Assembly: GCF_000376245.1 (NCBI RefSeq)
Contig: NZ_AQXM01000056.1
Coordinates: 1-64,000, forward strand
Length of the DNA stretch: 64,000 nt
Source: Acaricomes phytoseiuli DSM 14247
GTDB lineage: Bacteria; Actinomycetota; Actinomycetes; Actinomycetales; Micrococcaceae
Direction: 5' to 3'
The translations under genes were made by a program, and so were the position numbers. Positions 55,857 to 64,000 of this stretch are shown here, piece by piece. The first letter of the stretch is position 1, and every line of letters starts with the position of its first letter. Below the pieces are notes generated by a model. That model had not been told where the DNA came from and searched no databases. It saw only the letters and a list, made by a program, of their open reading frames with translations.

Positions 55857-56972
55857 GTGCATAGTCGTCATATCCTCCGCCCCGGTTGGTACACATCGGA
55901 TGGCCTTCCGGACCCCAGCACCGCCACCGGCAAGCCGCTGCGCTGGGGAGTGGTCTCCACGGGGAAGATCGCCCACGCCGTGCTCCCGGACCTCCTGCTG
56001 CTCGCAGACGCCATCCCCTACGCGGTCTCCTCGAGATCCGAGCAGCATGCAGAGACGTTCGCGCGCACCTTCGGCTTCGAGCGGTGGTACGCCGACGACG
56101 GCCAGATCGCCGGCTATCAGCAGTTAGTGGAAGACCCTGCCGTGGATATCGTCTATATCGGCGCCCCGCACGGTCAGCACTATGAGATCGCCGCAGCGGC
56201 CTTGCGCTCCGGTAAGCATGTGCTCTGCGAAAAAGCCCTGACCATCAATGCCGCCGAGACGGAAGCGCTCATCGACCTGGCCAGGGCTGAAGGACGGTTC
56301 CTGATGGAAGCGGTCTGGTCCCGCTTCGTTCCCGGTATGCAAAGGGCGTTCGAGCTGATCGCCGAGGGCGCTATCGGTGACATTCGCTGGGTCAAGGCGG
56401 ATCTCGGCTTCCCTGCTCCCGACGACCCGGAGTCCCGGCTCTGGGCAGCGCACAGCGGGGGCGGTGCGCTGCTGGATCTGAGCGTCTACCCGCTGCTCTG
56501 GGCCTGGGGTGCGCTCGGCGCTCCGGAGAGTGTTCAGGCGCAGGGCACACTGACCGCCCCTGATCCGGAAGGCTACCGAGTGGATGCCCAGAACGCCCTG
56601 ACCTTGGGGTATCCGGGCGGGGCCATCGCCCAGCTGATGAGTTCGCTGCAGTCTCAGTGCTCCCGCACCGCAACGGTCTGCGGTACCTCAGGGATCATCG
56701 AGACGGTGGGCCCGCGGATGAACAACCCGCTGGCTCTGCGCATACACAGCGGTTGGCAGGGCGATGGCTGGGAAGTGGACCGACTGGAAGAGTTCGAGCT
56801 CATCGGCTCCGGTTACAGCTACGAGTTCCGGGAGGTCACCTTATGCATTCAACAGGGCCTGCTGGAGAGTCAGGTGATGCCCTGGCAGGATTCCCTGGAC
56901 ACTATGCGATTCTTCGATCGGATCAGAACTCAGCTGGGAATAACGTACCCCCATGACCGCCAGGGGTCATGA
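55857..56972 (+). CDS. Gfo/Idh/MocA family oxidoreductase
   Basis: A 371-residue NAD(P)-dependent dehydrogenase. N-terminal Rossmann domain (RWGVVSTGKIAHAVLPDLL near residue 29, then IVYIGAPHGQHYEIAAAALRSGKHVLCEKALTINAAE with the Lys of the EKP-like motif as EKA) and a C-terminal alpha/beta domain (GGGALLDLSVYPLLWAWGA). The EKP motif is EKA here, a normal variant in the trans-dihydrodiol dehydrogenase-like subgroup. Start uncertain: GTG 55857 is used; ATG 55815 would add 14 residues but has no ribosome site. Substrate unknown. Confidence 0.85.
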   Translation: MHSRHILRPGWYTSDGLPDPSTATGKPLRWGVVSTGKIAHAVLPDLLLLADAIPYAVSSRSEQHAETFARTFGFERWYADDGQIAGYQQLVEDPAVDIVYIGAPHGQHYEIAAAALRSGKHVLCEKALTINAAETEALIDLARAEGRFLMEAVWSRFVPGMQRAFELIAEGAIGDIRWVKADLGFPAPDDPESRLWAAHSGGGALLDLSVYPLLWAWGALGAPESVQAQGTLTAPDPEGYRVDAQNALTLGYPGGAIAQLMSSLQSQCSRTATVCGTSGIIETVGPRMNNPLALRIHSGWQGDGWEVDRLEEFELIGSGYSYEFREVTLCIQQGLLESQVMPWQDSLDTMRFFDRIRTQLGITYPHDRQGS

Positions 56973-57002
56973 GGGCACGTGAGGTGAAAAAGCCTGAAGG
57001 AT

Positions 57003-57488
57003 TCAGGCGTCGAACTCCGCATTGGCCGCGCGACGGCCGGTCGGCACCTGATCACTGCGCCGGTTACGGCGCCAGAGGCCTTCGACGGCACCTGCTCCCC
57101 CGCCCAGCAGGACGAGGGCCAGCGCGGTGATTCCGTAGAATATCGGCTTCTCTCCAGTGATCCCCGCTGCCTCGGTGAACAGGGGCTGCCCGGCAAAAGT
57201 CGCCAGCCAGATCGAGAAGAACATCAGGACGGCGAGGCCCGCAGCGATCCTGGTGAAAATCCCGAGGAGGAGGGCCAGCCCGAGTCCCAGCTCACCAGCG
57301 ATGATGAGCCAGCCCGACATCGGCGGAGCAGGGATATTCAGGGTATCCACGTAGTCGACAAACTGCTGGGGGCCGTTGACCAGTTTCTGGATTCCGTACA
57401 ACAGAAGCGTCGCACCGACGAGCAGTCGCAGGACCATGACTCCCACCCCGGCGGTTCGGGGCAGATAAGAAAGAGAAGAAGCAGACAT
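57003..57488 (-). CDS. DoxX-family membrane protein
   Basis: A 161-residue protein with four membrane helices and the DoxX pattern: LRLLVGATLLLYGIQKLVNGPQQF near residue 20, GWLIIAGELGLGLALLLGIFTRIAAGLAVLMFFSIWLATFAG and a final helix FYGITALALVLLGGGAGAVEGLW. DoxX proteins are linked to quinone or redox processes in membranes (e.g. the DoxX-SodA-SseA complex of mycobacteria). AAAGG lies 10 nt before the ATG. Single gene. Confidence 0.88.
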   Translation of the reverse strand: MSASSLSYLPRTAGVGVMVLRLLVGATLLLYGIQKLVNGPQQFVDYVDTLNIPAPPMSGWLIIAGELGLGLALLLGIFTRIAAGLAVLMFFSIWLATFAGQPLFTEAAGITGEKPIFYGITALALVLLGGGAGAVEGLWRRNRRSDQVPTGRRAANAEFDA

Positions 57489-57720
57489 CGTCTGGCACCT
57501 TTCGTGAATGTATTCTGAGGGACTGCGGTTCTAGCGAACTGTGTCAGATTTCTGGGCATCATTCCAGCGCACATCTCGCGAGATGACGTTGAGTCGCAGT
57601 ATCCAGAAGTGCCTCCGCCCCGGATTCTCAGTGCAGAAGCAGTCACTATGCAGGAAACAGAGTGAAAATCTTTCTGCTATAGGGAATCTGGGAATAAGCG
57701 ACGGTGATCCGGGCATACAA
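57489..57720. other. Intergenic gap upstream of doxX and downstream of icd
   Basis: About 230 bp without a gene. It holds a perfect 14-bp palindrome CATCTCGCGAGATG at 57572-57585, about 85 bp before the doxX start, a possible operator. No other signal seen. Confidence 0.45.
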
Positions 57721-57752
57721 AGAAGGAGCGGGTCCGCGGACCCGCTCCTTCT
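57721..57752 (-). terminator. Terminator after icd
   Basis: A perfect 32-bp palindrome (16 + 16 bp, no spacer) 20 bp past the icd stop: AGAAGGAGCGGGTCCG followed by its exact complement. Strong GC stem; adjoining A/T runs on both sides are short. Confidence 0.8.
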
Positions 57753-57772
57753 GGTGTGCTCAGTACCTGGGC

Positions 57773-59008
57773 TCAGGCTGCTTCCGATAGCCTGGCGCTG
57801 AGATTCTCATCGAGTGCCGCCAGGAACTCCTCAGTGGTCAGCCACGGCTGCTCCGGGCTGATCAGCAAGGCGAGATCCTTGGTCATCTTGCCGGATTCCA
57901 CCGTCTTGATGACGACGTCCTCAAGCGTCTCCGCGAAGTTCACCACCTCGGGAGTGTTATCCAGCTTGCCGCGGTGCATCAGACCTCGGGTCCAGGCGAA
58001 GATCGAAGCGATCGGATTCGTCGAGGTCGGCTTGCCCTGCTGGTGCTGCCGGTAATGACGGGTGACCGTGCCGTGCGCGGCCTCGGCCTCAACCGTCTTG
58101 CCATCCGGGGTCATCAGTACGGAGGTCATGAGCCCCAGCGAGCCGAAGCCCTGCGCGACGGTATCCGACTGCACATCACCGTCGTAGTTCTTGCAGGCCC
58201 AGACGTAGCCGCCTTCCCACTTCATCGCGGAGGCCACCATATCGTCGATCAGCCGGTGCTCGTAGGTAATGCCCGCGGCCTCGAACTGAGCCTTGAACTC
58301 GTTGTCGTAGACCTCCTGGAAGATGTCCTTGAACTGACCGTCGTAGGACTTCAGGATGGTGTTCTTGGTGGAGAGGTACACCGGGTATCCACGCTGTAGG
58401 CTGTAAGCGAAGGAGGCTCGGGCGAAATCCCGGATGGAGTCGTTGAAGTTGTACATACCCATGGCCACGCCGCCTTCTTCCGGCATGGAAACGACATCGA
58501 ACTTCATCGGCTCGCCACCGTCCTCCGGCTCGAAGGTCATGGTGATCTTGCCGGGGCCGGGCACCTTGAAGTTGGTGGAGCGGTACTGATCGCCGAAGGC
58601 GTGACGGCCGATGATGATCGGCTTGTTCCAGCCCGGTACCAGACGCGGGATATTCGAGATCACGATGGGCTCGCGGAAGATCACGCCGCCCAGGATGTTG
58701 CGGATGGTCCCGTTCGGGGAGAGCCACATTTTCTTGAGGCCGAATTCCTCGACGCGGGCCTCATCCGGAGTGATCGTGGCGCATTTGACGCCGACATGAT
58801 GCTCTTTGATCGCGTTCGCGGCGTCCACGGTGACCTGGTCATCGGTGGCATCACGGTTCTGGATGGACAGATCGTAATACTTCAGATCGACGTCCAGGTA
58901 CGGGTGGATGAGGCGGTCCTTGATGAACTGCCAGATGATCCTGGTCATCTCATCGCCGTCCAGTTCGACAACCGGGTTCAGAACCTTGATCTTGGACATT
59001 TCAGGCAC
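57773..59008 (-). CDS. icd: NADP-dependent isocitrate dehydrogenase (homodimeric type)
   Basis: A 411-residue enzyme oxidising isocitrate to 2-oxoglutarate with NADP. It is of the eukaryotic-like homodimeric class, not the E. coli class: [21 protein letters not shown] at the start, [19 protein letters not shown], the metal-binding segment [25 protein letters not shown] and [14 protein letters not shown] with the NADP-binding His/Arg. GTG 59008 has AGGAGG 4 nt upstream and is used; ATG 58999 (MSKIKVLNP) is the usual family start and equally likely. Monocistronic with its own terminator. Confidence 0.95.
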   Translation of the reverse strand: MPEMSKIKVLNPVVELDGDEMTRIIWQFIKDRLIHPYLDVDLKYYDLSIQNRDATDDQVTVDAANAIKEHHVGVKCATITPDEARVEEFGLKKMWLSPNGTIRNILGGVIFREPIVISNIPRLVPGWNKPIIIGRHAFGDQYRSTNFKVPGPGKITMTFEPEDGGEPMKFDVVSMPEEGGVAMGMYNFNDSIRDFARASFAYSLQRGYPVYLSTKNTILKSYDGQFKDIFQEVYDNEFKAQFEAAGITYEHRLIDDMVASAMKWEGGYVWACKNYDGDVQSDTVAQGFGSLGLMTSVLMTPDGKTVEAEAAHGTVTRHYRQHQQGKPTSTNPIASIFAWTRGLMHRGKLDNTPEVVNFAETLEDVVIKTVESGKMTKDLALLISPEQPWLTTEEFLAALDENLSARLSEAA

Positions 59009-59146
59009 GCGCCCTCCTCGGCATGGCTTGAGACCTAGTTCTTAGGCCTGGTTTTGCGCAGAAATCTTCAGCAACTATTCTGCCACGCGAGCGGAAGCCT
59101 TCTAAATCTGCGCTTCTCCTTCCGACAATCCGTCTACAGTTAGTCC

Positions 59147-60541
59147 GTGAGTTCAGGTATGCCATCACGGGAACCCGCTCTGGACGGCGCTCAGATTCTG
59201 CAGAGCCTGCCCTGGCGCTGGCGTGCCCAAGGCCGGATCTTCCTGATCGGCGGCCTGGGGTTCATGTTCGACGCCTGGGATGTGGCGCTCAACGGGGTAC
59301 TGATCCCCCTGGTCGCAGCCGAGTGGTCCCTGGACCGCCCGACAGCGGCCCTGTTGGCCACCTCGAATCTGATCGGCATGGCGGTGGGCGCCTTCGCCTG
59401 GGGCGGTATCGCGGACCGGATCGGGCGGAAGACCGCCTTCAGCGCGACCCTGCTGATCTTCTCGATCTTCACCATCGCTGGTGCGCTGGCCCCAGATTTC
59501 CTCTGGTTCTGCCTTTTCCGGTTCATCGCCGGATTCGGCCTGGGTGGTTGCATCCCGGTGGATTACGCTCTGGTGTGCGAGTTCACGCCCAAGAAACAAC
59601 GCGGCACCGTGCTGGCCGCCCTGGATGGCTGGTGGCCGCTGGGGGCCGCGGCGGGGTTCTTTGCTTCCGGGGCCGTGCTCGCGATGACCGGCGAGTGGCG
59701 GCTGATCCTGCTGGCCATGGTCTTGCCGGCGCTTCTGGTCTTCTGGGTACGGCTGGGGGTGCCAGAATCGCCGTTGTACTTGATCCGACGTGGGCAGCCC
59801 GAACAGGCCCGGCGGATCATCGACCGCTTGGTCCAGCAGACTGGAGCTCCGGTGCGGCCTTACACACTAGCCCCAGAAGCCCCGGGAGTCCCAGAAGCCC
59901 CGGGGCCGGGGACCCACAGCAGCCCGGCTCCCCTTAATATCGCAGGCCAGCTGCGGGCGCTCTGGGCCTTCAACTGGCGTATCACCGCCACCAGCTGGTT
60001 GCTGTCCTTCAGCATCCTGCTGGTGTACTACCTGGCGCTGAACTGGATGCCCAGCATCCTCATGGAAGCGGGGCTGGGCAGCCAGACCGCGCTTTTTGCC
60101 AACGGCGCGATGGCAGCTGTCGGCTTAGTCGGTGTGCTCATCTCCGCACTGCTGATAGAACGCACCGGGCGGAAGGCCATCATCGCCGTGACCGGCCCTC
60201 TGGCCGCTGCGCTGCTCGCGGTCACGGCCTGGTCCCTGGGCACGCCGATGCTGGCCGTGCTCTGGCTGCTGGGCTTCGGCCTGGTGGTACAGGCCGCTAT
60301 CCCGGCGCTCTACACCTATCTCGCAGAGCTCTATCCCACTGAATTGCGCGCCACCGGCTTCGGCTGGGCTTCGACCGTCTCCCGCGTGGGCGCCGGGCTT
60401 GGCCCGCTGTTCTTCGCCTCTGTTTTGTGGCCTCTTCTGGGGCTTCCGGTCTCGTTCCTGCTCAGCGGCGTACTGGTGCTGTTCGCCGTGCTCTGGATGC
60501 TCCGTTTCGCACCGGAGACCCGCGGCCGGCAGCTCAACTGA
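59147..60541 (+). CDS. MFS transporter, sugar/aromatic-acid porter type
   Basis: A 464-residue transporter with twelve membrane helices. Signatures: FDAWDVALNGVLIPLVAAEW near residue 40, GGIADRIGRKTAFSATLL (loop 2-3) near 85, FRFIAGFGLGGCIPVDYALVCEFTPKKQRG near 125, PESPLYLIRRGQPEQARRI near 205 and YPTELRATGFGWASTVSRVGAGLG near 395. The pattern matches YdjK/NiaP-like or metabolite:H+ symporters. The middle cytoplasmic loop has a short Pro/Glu repeat (EAPGVPEAPGPG). GTG 59147 or ATG 59159 may be the start. Its 3' end overlaps the GntP gene end by 8 bp (convergent). Confidence 0.87.
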   Translation: MSSGMPSREPALDGAQILQSLPWRWRAQGRIFLIGGLGFMFDAWDVALNGVLIPLVAAEWSLDRPTAALLATSNLIGMAVGAFAWGGIADRIGRKTAFSATLLIFSIFTIAGALAPDFLWFCLFRFIAGFGLGGCIPVDYALVCEFTPKKQRGTVLAALDGWWPLGAAAGFFASGAVLAMTGEWRLILLAMVLPALLVFWVRLGVPESPLYLIRRGQPEQARRIIDRLVQQTGAPVRPYTLAPEAPGVPEAPGPGTHSSPAPLNIAGQLRALWAFNWRITATSWLLSFSILLVYYLALNWMPSILMEAGLGSQTALFANGAMAAVGLVGVLISALLIERTGRKAIIAVTGPLAAALLAVTAWSLGTPMLAVLWLLGFGLVVQAAIPALYTYLAELYPTELRATGFGWASTVSRVGAGLGPLFFASVLWPLLGLPVSFLLSGVLVLFAVLWMLRFAPETRGRQLN

Positions 60542-61202
60542 CTCCGGCGAACACTAGCCACAGCAACAGAGTGAGCAAGAAGCCGAGCAGCCCGAGCACC
60601 GTCGTCAGCACCGTCCACGACTTCAAGCCGTCCGCTACGGACAGGCCGAGGTATCGCGTGACGATCCAGAATCCGGAGTCATTGACATGAGAGAAGCCCA
60701 GGGCGCCGAAGCCCACCGCGATAGTGATCAGGGCGATCTGAACCGGGCTGAACCCGCCATCGGCCACCGCGGTACTCAACAGTCCGGCGCTGGTGATGAT
60801 GGCCACCGTTGCAGAGCCCTGGGAAATCCGGAGCACCGCCGCCAGCAGGAAGCCGCTCACAATCACGGGTAGACCCGCAGCTGCGAGCGAGTCGGAAAGT
60901 ACTTTGCCGACCCCCGACTCGGTCAGGACCTTGCCGAAAACCCCGCCGGCGCCGGTCACCAGGATCACGATCGCGGTCGGTGCCAGCGCTGATTCGAGGA
61001 TCTCGCCGGTGCGCGCACTGCTCCATCCGCGGCGAACCCCCAGGAAGTAATAGGCCAGCGCCAAAGTCAGCAGAAGCGCCACGAGAGGGGAGCCGAGGAA
61101 AGTGAGGGCATTGCGCAACGGCGTGCCTTCCGGAATCACCACGGCGCCTACGGTGCCGAACAGGATGATCAGGATCGGAAGCACGATGAGTGCTGCGATC
61201 AT
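60534..61202 (-). CDS. GntP-family permease, C-terminal half (split gene)
   Basis: A 222-residue fragment that matches the second half of gluconate:H+ symporter-type permeases: ILVTGAGGVFGKVLTESGVG, SQGSATVAIITSAGLL and FGALGFSHVNDSGFWIVTRYLGLS are family hallmarks. About six helices. ATG 61202 overlaps the stop of the N-terminal half by 4 bp (ATGA), so it could be translated by coupling. A whole GntP protein has about 450-480 residues, and the two halves sum to 476. The break lies in the cytoplasmic loop between the halves. Either a one-base frameshift or a truly split transporter. Confidence 0.8.
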   Translation of the reverse strand: MIAALIVLPILIILFGTVGAVVIPEGTPLRNALTFLGSPLVALLLTLALAYYFLGVRRGWSSARTGEILESALAPTAIVILVTGAGGVFGKVLTESGVGKVLSDSLAAAGLPVIVSGFLLAAVLRISQGSATVAIITSAGLLSTAVADGGFSPVQIALITIAVGFGALGFSHVNDSGFWIVTRYLGLSVADGLKSWTVLTTVLGLLGFLLTLLLWLVFAGVS

Positions 61203-61963
61203 GCCGGGGCCGGCGGAGCCTGGGTCTGCTGCTCGGTCAGGTGGCCGGAGCCGGACTGCGCGGATTCTTCCTGGGTTGCTACGCCCGCTGCCCTGTCATT
61301 TCGGCTGCCGAAGGCCAGGAACTCCTTGTGCGTGGATGGCAGCATCACGAAATCGCGGCGGTTGATCCAGTGCGCCACGTAGTAGGCGACGAACCCCAAG
61401 GGCAGGCAGACCGCGAAGGCCAGCAGCGTCACCCAACCGACATCGGCACCGAGTACTCCGGCGGCACCCACCACTCCCGGGTGCGGAGGGACCACGACGT
61501 GTAGGGTCAGCATGATCCCGGCGATCGGCAGGCCGACCTTGACCGGATTGGCCCCGATGATCTTCGCGAAACCGTAGATGATCGGCACCAGGATGATGAA
61601 CCCGACGTCGAAGAACACCGGTATCGCGAGCAGGAAGGCCGCCGCGGTCAGCGCCGCGACGATCCGTCGGGGGCCGAGGATCGAGGTGAAACGGGTGGCG
61701 AGCGATTCCGCGCCACCGGAGACCTCGATGATCCGCCCCAGCATGGCTCCCAGGCCGACCAGCAGTGCGACGCTGCCGAGAGTTCCGCCCATCCCCGCCT
61801 GCACCGTGGTCACGATGTCCTGAATCGGGATGCCAGCCGCGAGCGCCACCAGCAGGCTGGATAGCAGTAGCGCGATGAACGCCGGGATCTTGAATTTGAT
61901 GACGGCCAGGAGCAGCAGCAGTACTCCGGCAACACCTACCGAGATGAGATAGATCGGCTCCAT
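61199..61963 (-). CDS. GntP-family permease, N-terminal half (split gene)
   Basis: A 254-residue fragment with about six helices and the first-half signature of GntP permeases: FKIPAFIALLLSSLLVALAAG, TLGSVALLVGLGAMLGRIIEVSGGAE, IPVFFDVGFIILVPIIYGFAK and PPHPGVVGAAGVLGAD. It ends in a polar, Gln/Ser-rich tail (ATQEESAQSGSGHLTEQQ) that corresponds to the central cytoplasmic loop of whole proteins. Substrate in this operon is probably a four-carbon sugar acid such as threonate or erythronate, judged from the neighbouring genes. 44 bp after the dehydrogenase gene. Confidence 0.82.
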   Translation of the reverse strand: MEPIYLISVGVAGVLLLLLAVIKFKIPAFIALLLSSLLVALAAGIPIQDIVTTVQAGMGGTLGSVALLVGLGAMLGRIIEVSGGAESLATRFTSILGPRRIVAALTAAAFLLAIPVFFDVGFIILVPIIYGFAKIIGANPVKVGLPIAGIMLTLHVVVPPHPGVVGAAGVLGADVGWVTLLAFAVCLPLGFVAYYVAHWINRRDFVMLPSTHKEFLAFGSRNDRAAGVATQEESAQSGSGHLTEQQTQAPPAPA

Positions 61964-62007
61964 GCAGTCTCCTTTGACCGAAGCGGGGTAGAAAGAAAAA
62001 GAAAACG

Positions 62008-62958
62008 TCAGGAAGCAGTTCCGCCGGGTCCGATAACAGGTGCGATGAGACGGATCAGCGCTGAATCGTCATCGGCCCCCAGCCCGGAAGACCTGCCCAT
62101 CAGATACTGCTGCTCGGCGGTGGCAGCGAGCGGTGTGGCCACGCCGAGTTGACGGGCTGCGTCCTCCACAATCCCCATGTCCTTGACGAAGATATCCAGG
62201 CGGCTGAGCACTTCCGGCTGCTCCTGGTTCAGCACCTGAAGCATCCGCGGGCCCCGGTTCCCGAGCATGAAGGAAGCGGCGGCGCCTTGCTGCAGGGCCT
62301 CGAGCGTCCGCTCCGGATCGAGCCCCATCGCCGAGGCGAGCGAGAGCGCTTCCGCGGCCGCAGCGATATGGATACCGCAGAGCAGCTGATTGACTGTTTT
62401 GAGTGCCTGGCCATCCCCGGCCCGTTCGCCCACGATGCTCAGGGTCGATGCCAGCAGGTCCAGCGCTGGGGCGGCTTTCGCCAGGACAGCCGGCGCAGCG
62501 CCGACCACGATCAGGAGATCACCGCTACGGGCCCTCACCGGCCCGCCGGAGAGCGGAGCATCCACAAGGCCGATCTGGTGCGCTGCCAGCCGTGCGGCGA
62601 CGTCCCGCACCGGGGCAACCCCTACCGTTGCGCATAGCACGACCACCGCGCCGGGGGCGAGCGCGGCCAGAATGCCCTCGATCGGAGCGGAGAGGTCAGT
62701 CGGTGCATCAACAAGTTCGGAGCCGAAGAGCACCTGCTCCAGCTGAAGAGCGTCGCGCACCACGAGGAAGACGAGATCAGCGCCGGTGACCGCACCCTCT
62801 GCTGTGGTCACTGGTTGCACGCCGTCTGCGGCTGCGAGGTCGCGGCGCTCAGCGACGATATCGTAACCGCGGATGGGGAAGGTCTCCGCGAGCCGTGCGG
62901 CCATCGGCAGGCCCATGGTTCCTAGTCCCAGCACCGCGACGGTGGGGTTGGTGTTCAT
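62008..62958 (-). CDS. NAD-dependent sugar-acid dehydrogenase (LtnD-like)
   Basis: A 316-residue beta-hydroxyacid dehydrogenase. N-terminal VAVLGLGTMGLPMAARLAE for NAD, substrate-site block APLSGGPVRARSGDLLIVVG near 120, and the catalytic Lys in LKTVNQLLCGIHIAAAAEALSLA near 170. Next to a four-carbon acid-sugar kinase and a GntP permease it fits L-threonate/erythronate 2-dehydrogenase (LtnD) best, giving a 2-oxo acid for the kinase. ATG 62958 with GAGGAG about 8 nt upstream is used; the frame is open 22 codons further. Confidence 0.87.
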   Translation of the reverse strand: MNTNPTVAVLGLGTMGLPMAARLAETFPIRGYDIVAERRDLAAADGVQPVTTAEGAVTGADLVFLVVRDALQLEQVLFGSELVDAPTDLSAPIEGILAALAPGAVVVLCATVGVAPVRDVAARLAAHQIGLVDAPLSGGPVRARSGDLLIVVGAAPAVLAKAAPALDLLASTLSIVGERAGDGQALKTVNQLLCGIHIAAAAEALSLASAMGLDPERTLEALQQGAAASFMLGNRGPRMLQVLNQEQPEVLSRLDIFVKDMGIVEDAARQLGVATPLAATAEQQYLMGRSSGLGADDDSALIRLIAPVIGPGGTAS

Positions 62959-63031
62959 TTCGCGCTCCTCGCTTCTACTGTCTGCTTTCCCTGCTGTTCT
63001 CCCCTGTTGTTCTGCTCGGGGCACTGCGCGA

Positions 63032-64000
63032 TCATGAGCCCGCCCCGGGCTCCGGACTCGACGAGAGCTTCTCAGTCACCGTGGCCAGCGCTTGCGCATC
63101 ACCGACGTTGCCGGGGAAGACGATATACGGGATCTCACTGCCGATACCGTCGCGCGGCTCCCAGAGGGAGATCGTGCCGGGTAATACCGGGCCATGCACC
63201 CAGCCGTGATGCATGGCCAACGCTCTGGTAGCGATATCTGATGAGGTGATACCGCCCTTGGCGATGATGAACCGGGGTTTCACCAGCTCCAGGATTCCGG
63301 CGACCAGGCGGACCATCGCGGCGGAGACCTCGCGGGCGATCCGCAGGCTGTCCTCCGGGCTGGCTCCCCGACGCACCAATCGGCTGGTGCTGATGATCAC
63401 GTTGCCCTGCCCGAGCCACCCGGCCGCTTCCCGCGCTAAGCCGGCCAGGTACGCTTCGTACTCGGCGCCCGCGACGTCGAGGATCCGTTCCAGTTCCAGC
63501 TCGACCGTAGCGACCTGCAGAGCAGGCGCGGCAGTCCGCAGCCGGTCCAGCTGCGCCGTGGTCAGGGCGGTATGCGAGCCCACCGCGATCAGTCCGCCGC
63601 GAACGCTCCGGTCATTGGCCAGCCCCGCCGCATCCGCTGCGCTCAGCGGTTCCGGCGGGGCCTGCCCGATCAGGCTGCGGACGAAGGTGGGGCCGGTTCG
63701 GTACAGAAAGCGCTTACCGCGCCTGTGCGCCTGGTGGATGCCAAGAGCCGCCGTGGATAAATCTGCGTCCTCGAGTGCGTCGATCACTACGACCTGACCG
63801 TTGCTGCTCTGTTTGAGAATCGCCGCGACAGCCTGCGCACCCTCACTGCGGATCGTGTGCACATCGATGATGGTTACCGCGGAGGCGGGGATTCTGCCGT
63901 CGGTTTTCTCCTCGACGTAATCAGTCAGTGCGGAGGAGCTGAATCCGAAGGTGGCATCTTGCGCGAATTCGGTCTGCGCGATCGGCGTGAGCTCATCGAC
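63032..64000 (-). CDS. Four-carbon acid sugar kinase (DUF1537, OtnK/LtnK-like), 5' part missing
   Basis: The visible 322 residues cover the middle and C-terminal part; the gene continues past the window edge. Seen: ELTPIAQTEFAQDATFGFS at the edge, EEKTDGRIPASAV, the GGLIAVGSHTALTTAQLDRL strand, and the nucleotide-binding C-terminal domain FIIAKGGITSSDIATRALAMHHGWVHGPVLPGTISLWEP with FPGNVGDAQALATV. This family phosphorylates 2-oxo-tetronate. It is first in a kinase-dehydrogenase-permease operon; the decarboxylating aldolase (OtnC type) and isomerase expected for the pathway would lie to the right. Confidence 0.9.
   Translation of the reverse strand, partial: VDELTPIAQTEFAQDATFGFSSSALTDYVEEKTDGRIPASAVTIIDVHTIRSEGAQAVAAILKQSSNGQVVVIDALEDADLSTAALGIHQAHRRGKRFLYRTGPTFVRSLIGQAPPEPLSAADAAGLANDRSVRGGLIAVGSHTALTTAQLDRLRTAAPALQVATVELELERILDVAGAEYEAYLAGLAREAAGWLGQGNVIISTSRLVRRGASPEDSLRIAREVSAAMVRLVAGILELVKPRFIIAKGGITSSDIATRALAMHHGWVHGPVLPGTISLWEPRDGIGSEIPYIVFPGNVGDAQALATVTEKLSSSPEPGAGS

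Overview
The window is high-GC DNA from an actinobacterium, most likely a member of the Micrococcaceae (Arthrobacter, Psychromicrobium or Renibacterium relatives). This is inferred from the gene order eno - FtsB-like - DUF501 - Ppx/GppA - S8 protease - NDH-2, from the sdhCDAB cluster with a mannose-1-phosphate guanylyltransferase beside it, and from the frequent GTG/TTG starts. Almost everything is ordinary chromosomal DNA with tight operons, ATGA overlaps and strong stem-loop terminators. No phage structural genes, CRISPR array or defence island were found.

Left edge (1-1344): the end of an integrated element. An IS3-like element runs off the window. It interrupts a tyrosine integrase that has lost its N-terminus, and the integrase lies against the 3' end of a tRNA with a UAA anticodon. 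A 12-bp tandem repeat and a strong hairpin lie between integrase and tRNA. Region 1.4-11.8 kb (mostly minus strand): type II NADH dehydrogenase, a mycosin-like protease, Ppx/GppA, DUF501, an FtsB-like protein, enolase, a divergent PadR regulator with its own promoter and dyad, then MazG, adenosine deaminase and DedA.

Region 11.9-19.1 kb is a complete nucleoside scavenging operon: BMP-type lipoprotein, ATPase, two permeases, cytidine deaminase and thymidine phosphorylase, with adenosine deaminase beyond a long hairpin. Region 19.2-28.3 kb holds a quinone/alkenal-type oxidoreductase, Ohr, an M20 amidohydrolase, ManC, two decayed gene remnants, sdhCDAB and MgtC. Region 28.4-33.7 kb holds BrkB, a 2H phosphoesterase, TrpRS, exonuclease III and three unknown membrane proteins. 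Region 33.7-41.7 kb is an efflux block: a NarL-type two-component system, a NodIJ/Drr-like ABC exporter whose ATPase carries a one-base frameshift, and a TetR-MMPL pair with a clear operator.

Region 41.8-46.2 kb is a one-carbon cluster (folD, glyA, a flavin monooxygenase, purU). It is followed by about 700 bp of lower-GC, stem-loop-rich non-coding DNA with a good promoter, leading into a secreted propeller-like protein. Region 48.3-54.5 kb holds a gamma carbonic anhydrase and a ROK-regulated multiple-sugar ABC transporter. Region 54.5-64 kb holds an AI-2E family permease, a Gfo/Idh/MocA oxidoreductase, DoxX, isocitrate dehydrogenase, an MFS transporter and a four-carbon acid-sugar operon (kinase, dehydrogenase, and a GntP permease split in two by a frame change with an ATGA overlap).

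I found no clear new multi-gene system. The best candidates for something undescribed are the structured leader at 46.3-46.9 kb with its secreted protein, the very long intergenic palindromes at 11.86 and 41.76 kb, and the short-variable-arm tRNA with a UAA anticodon.
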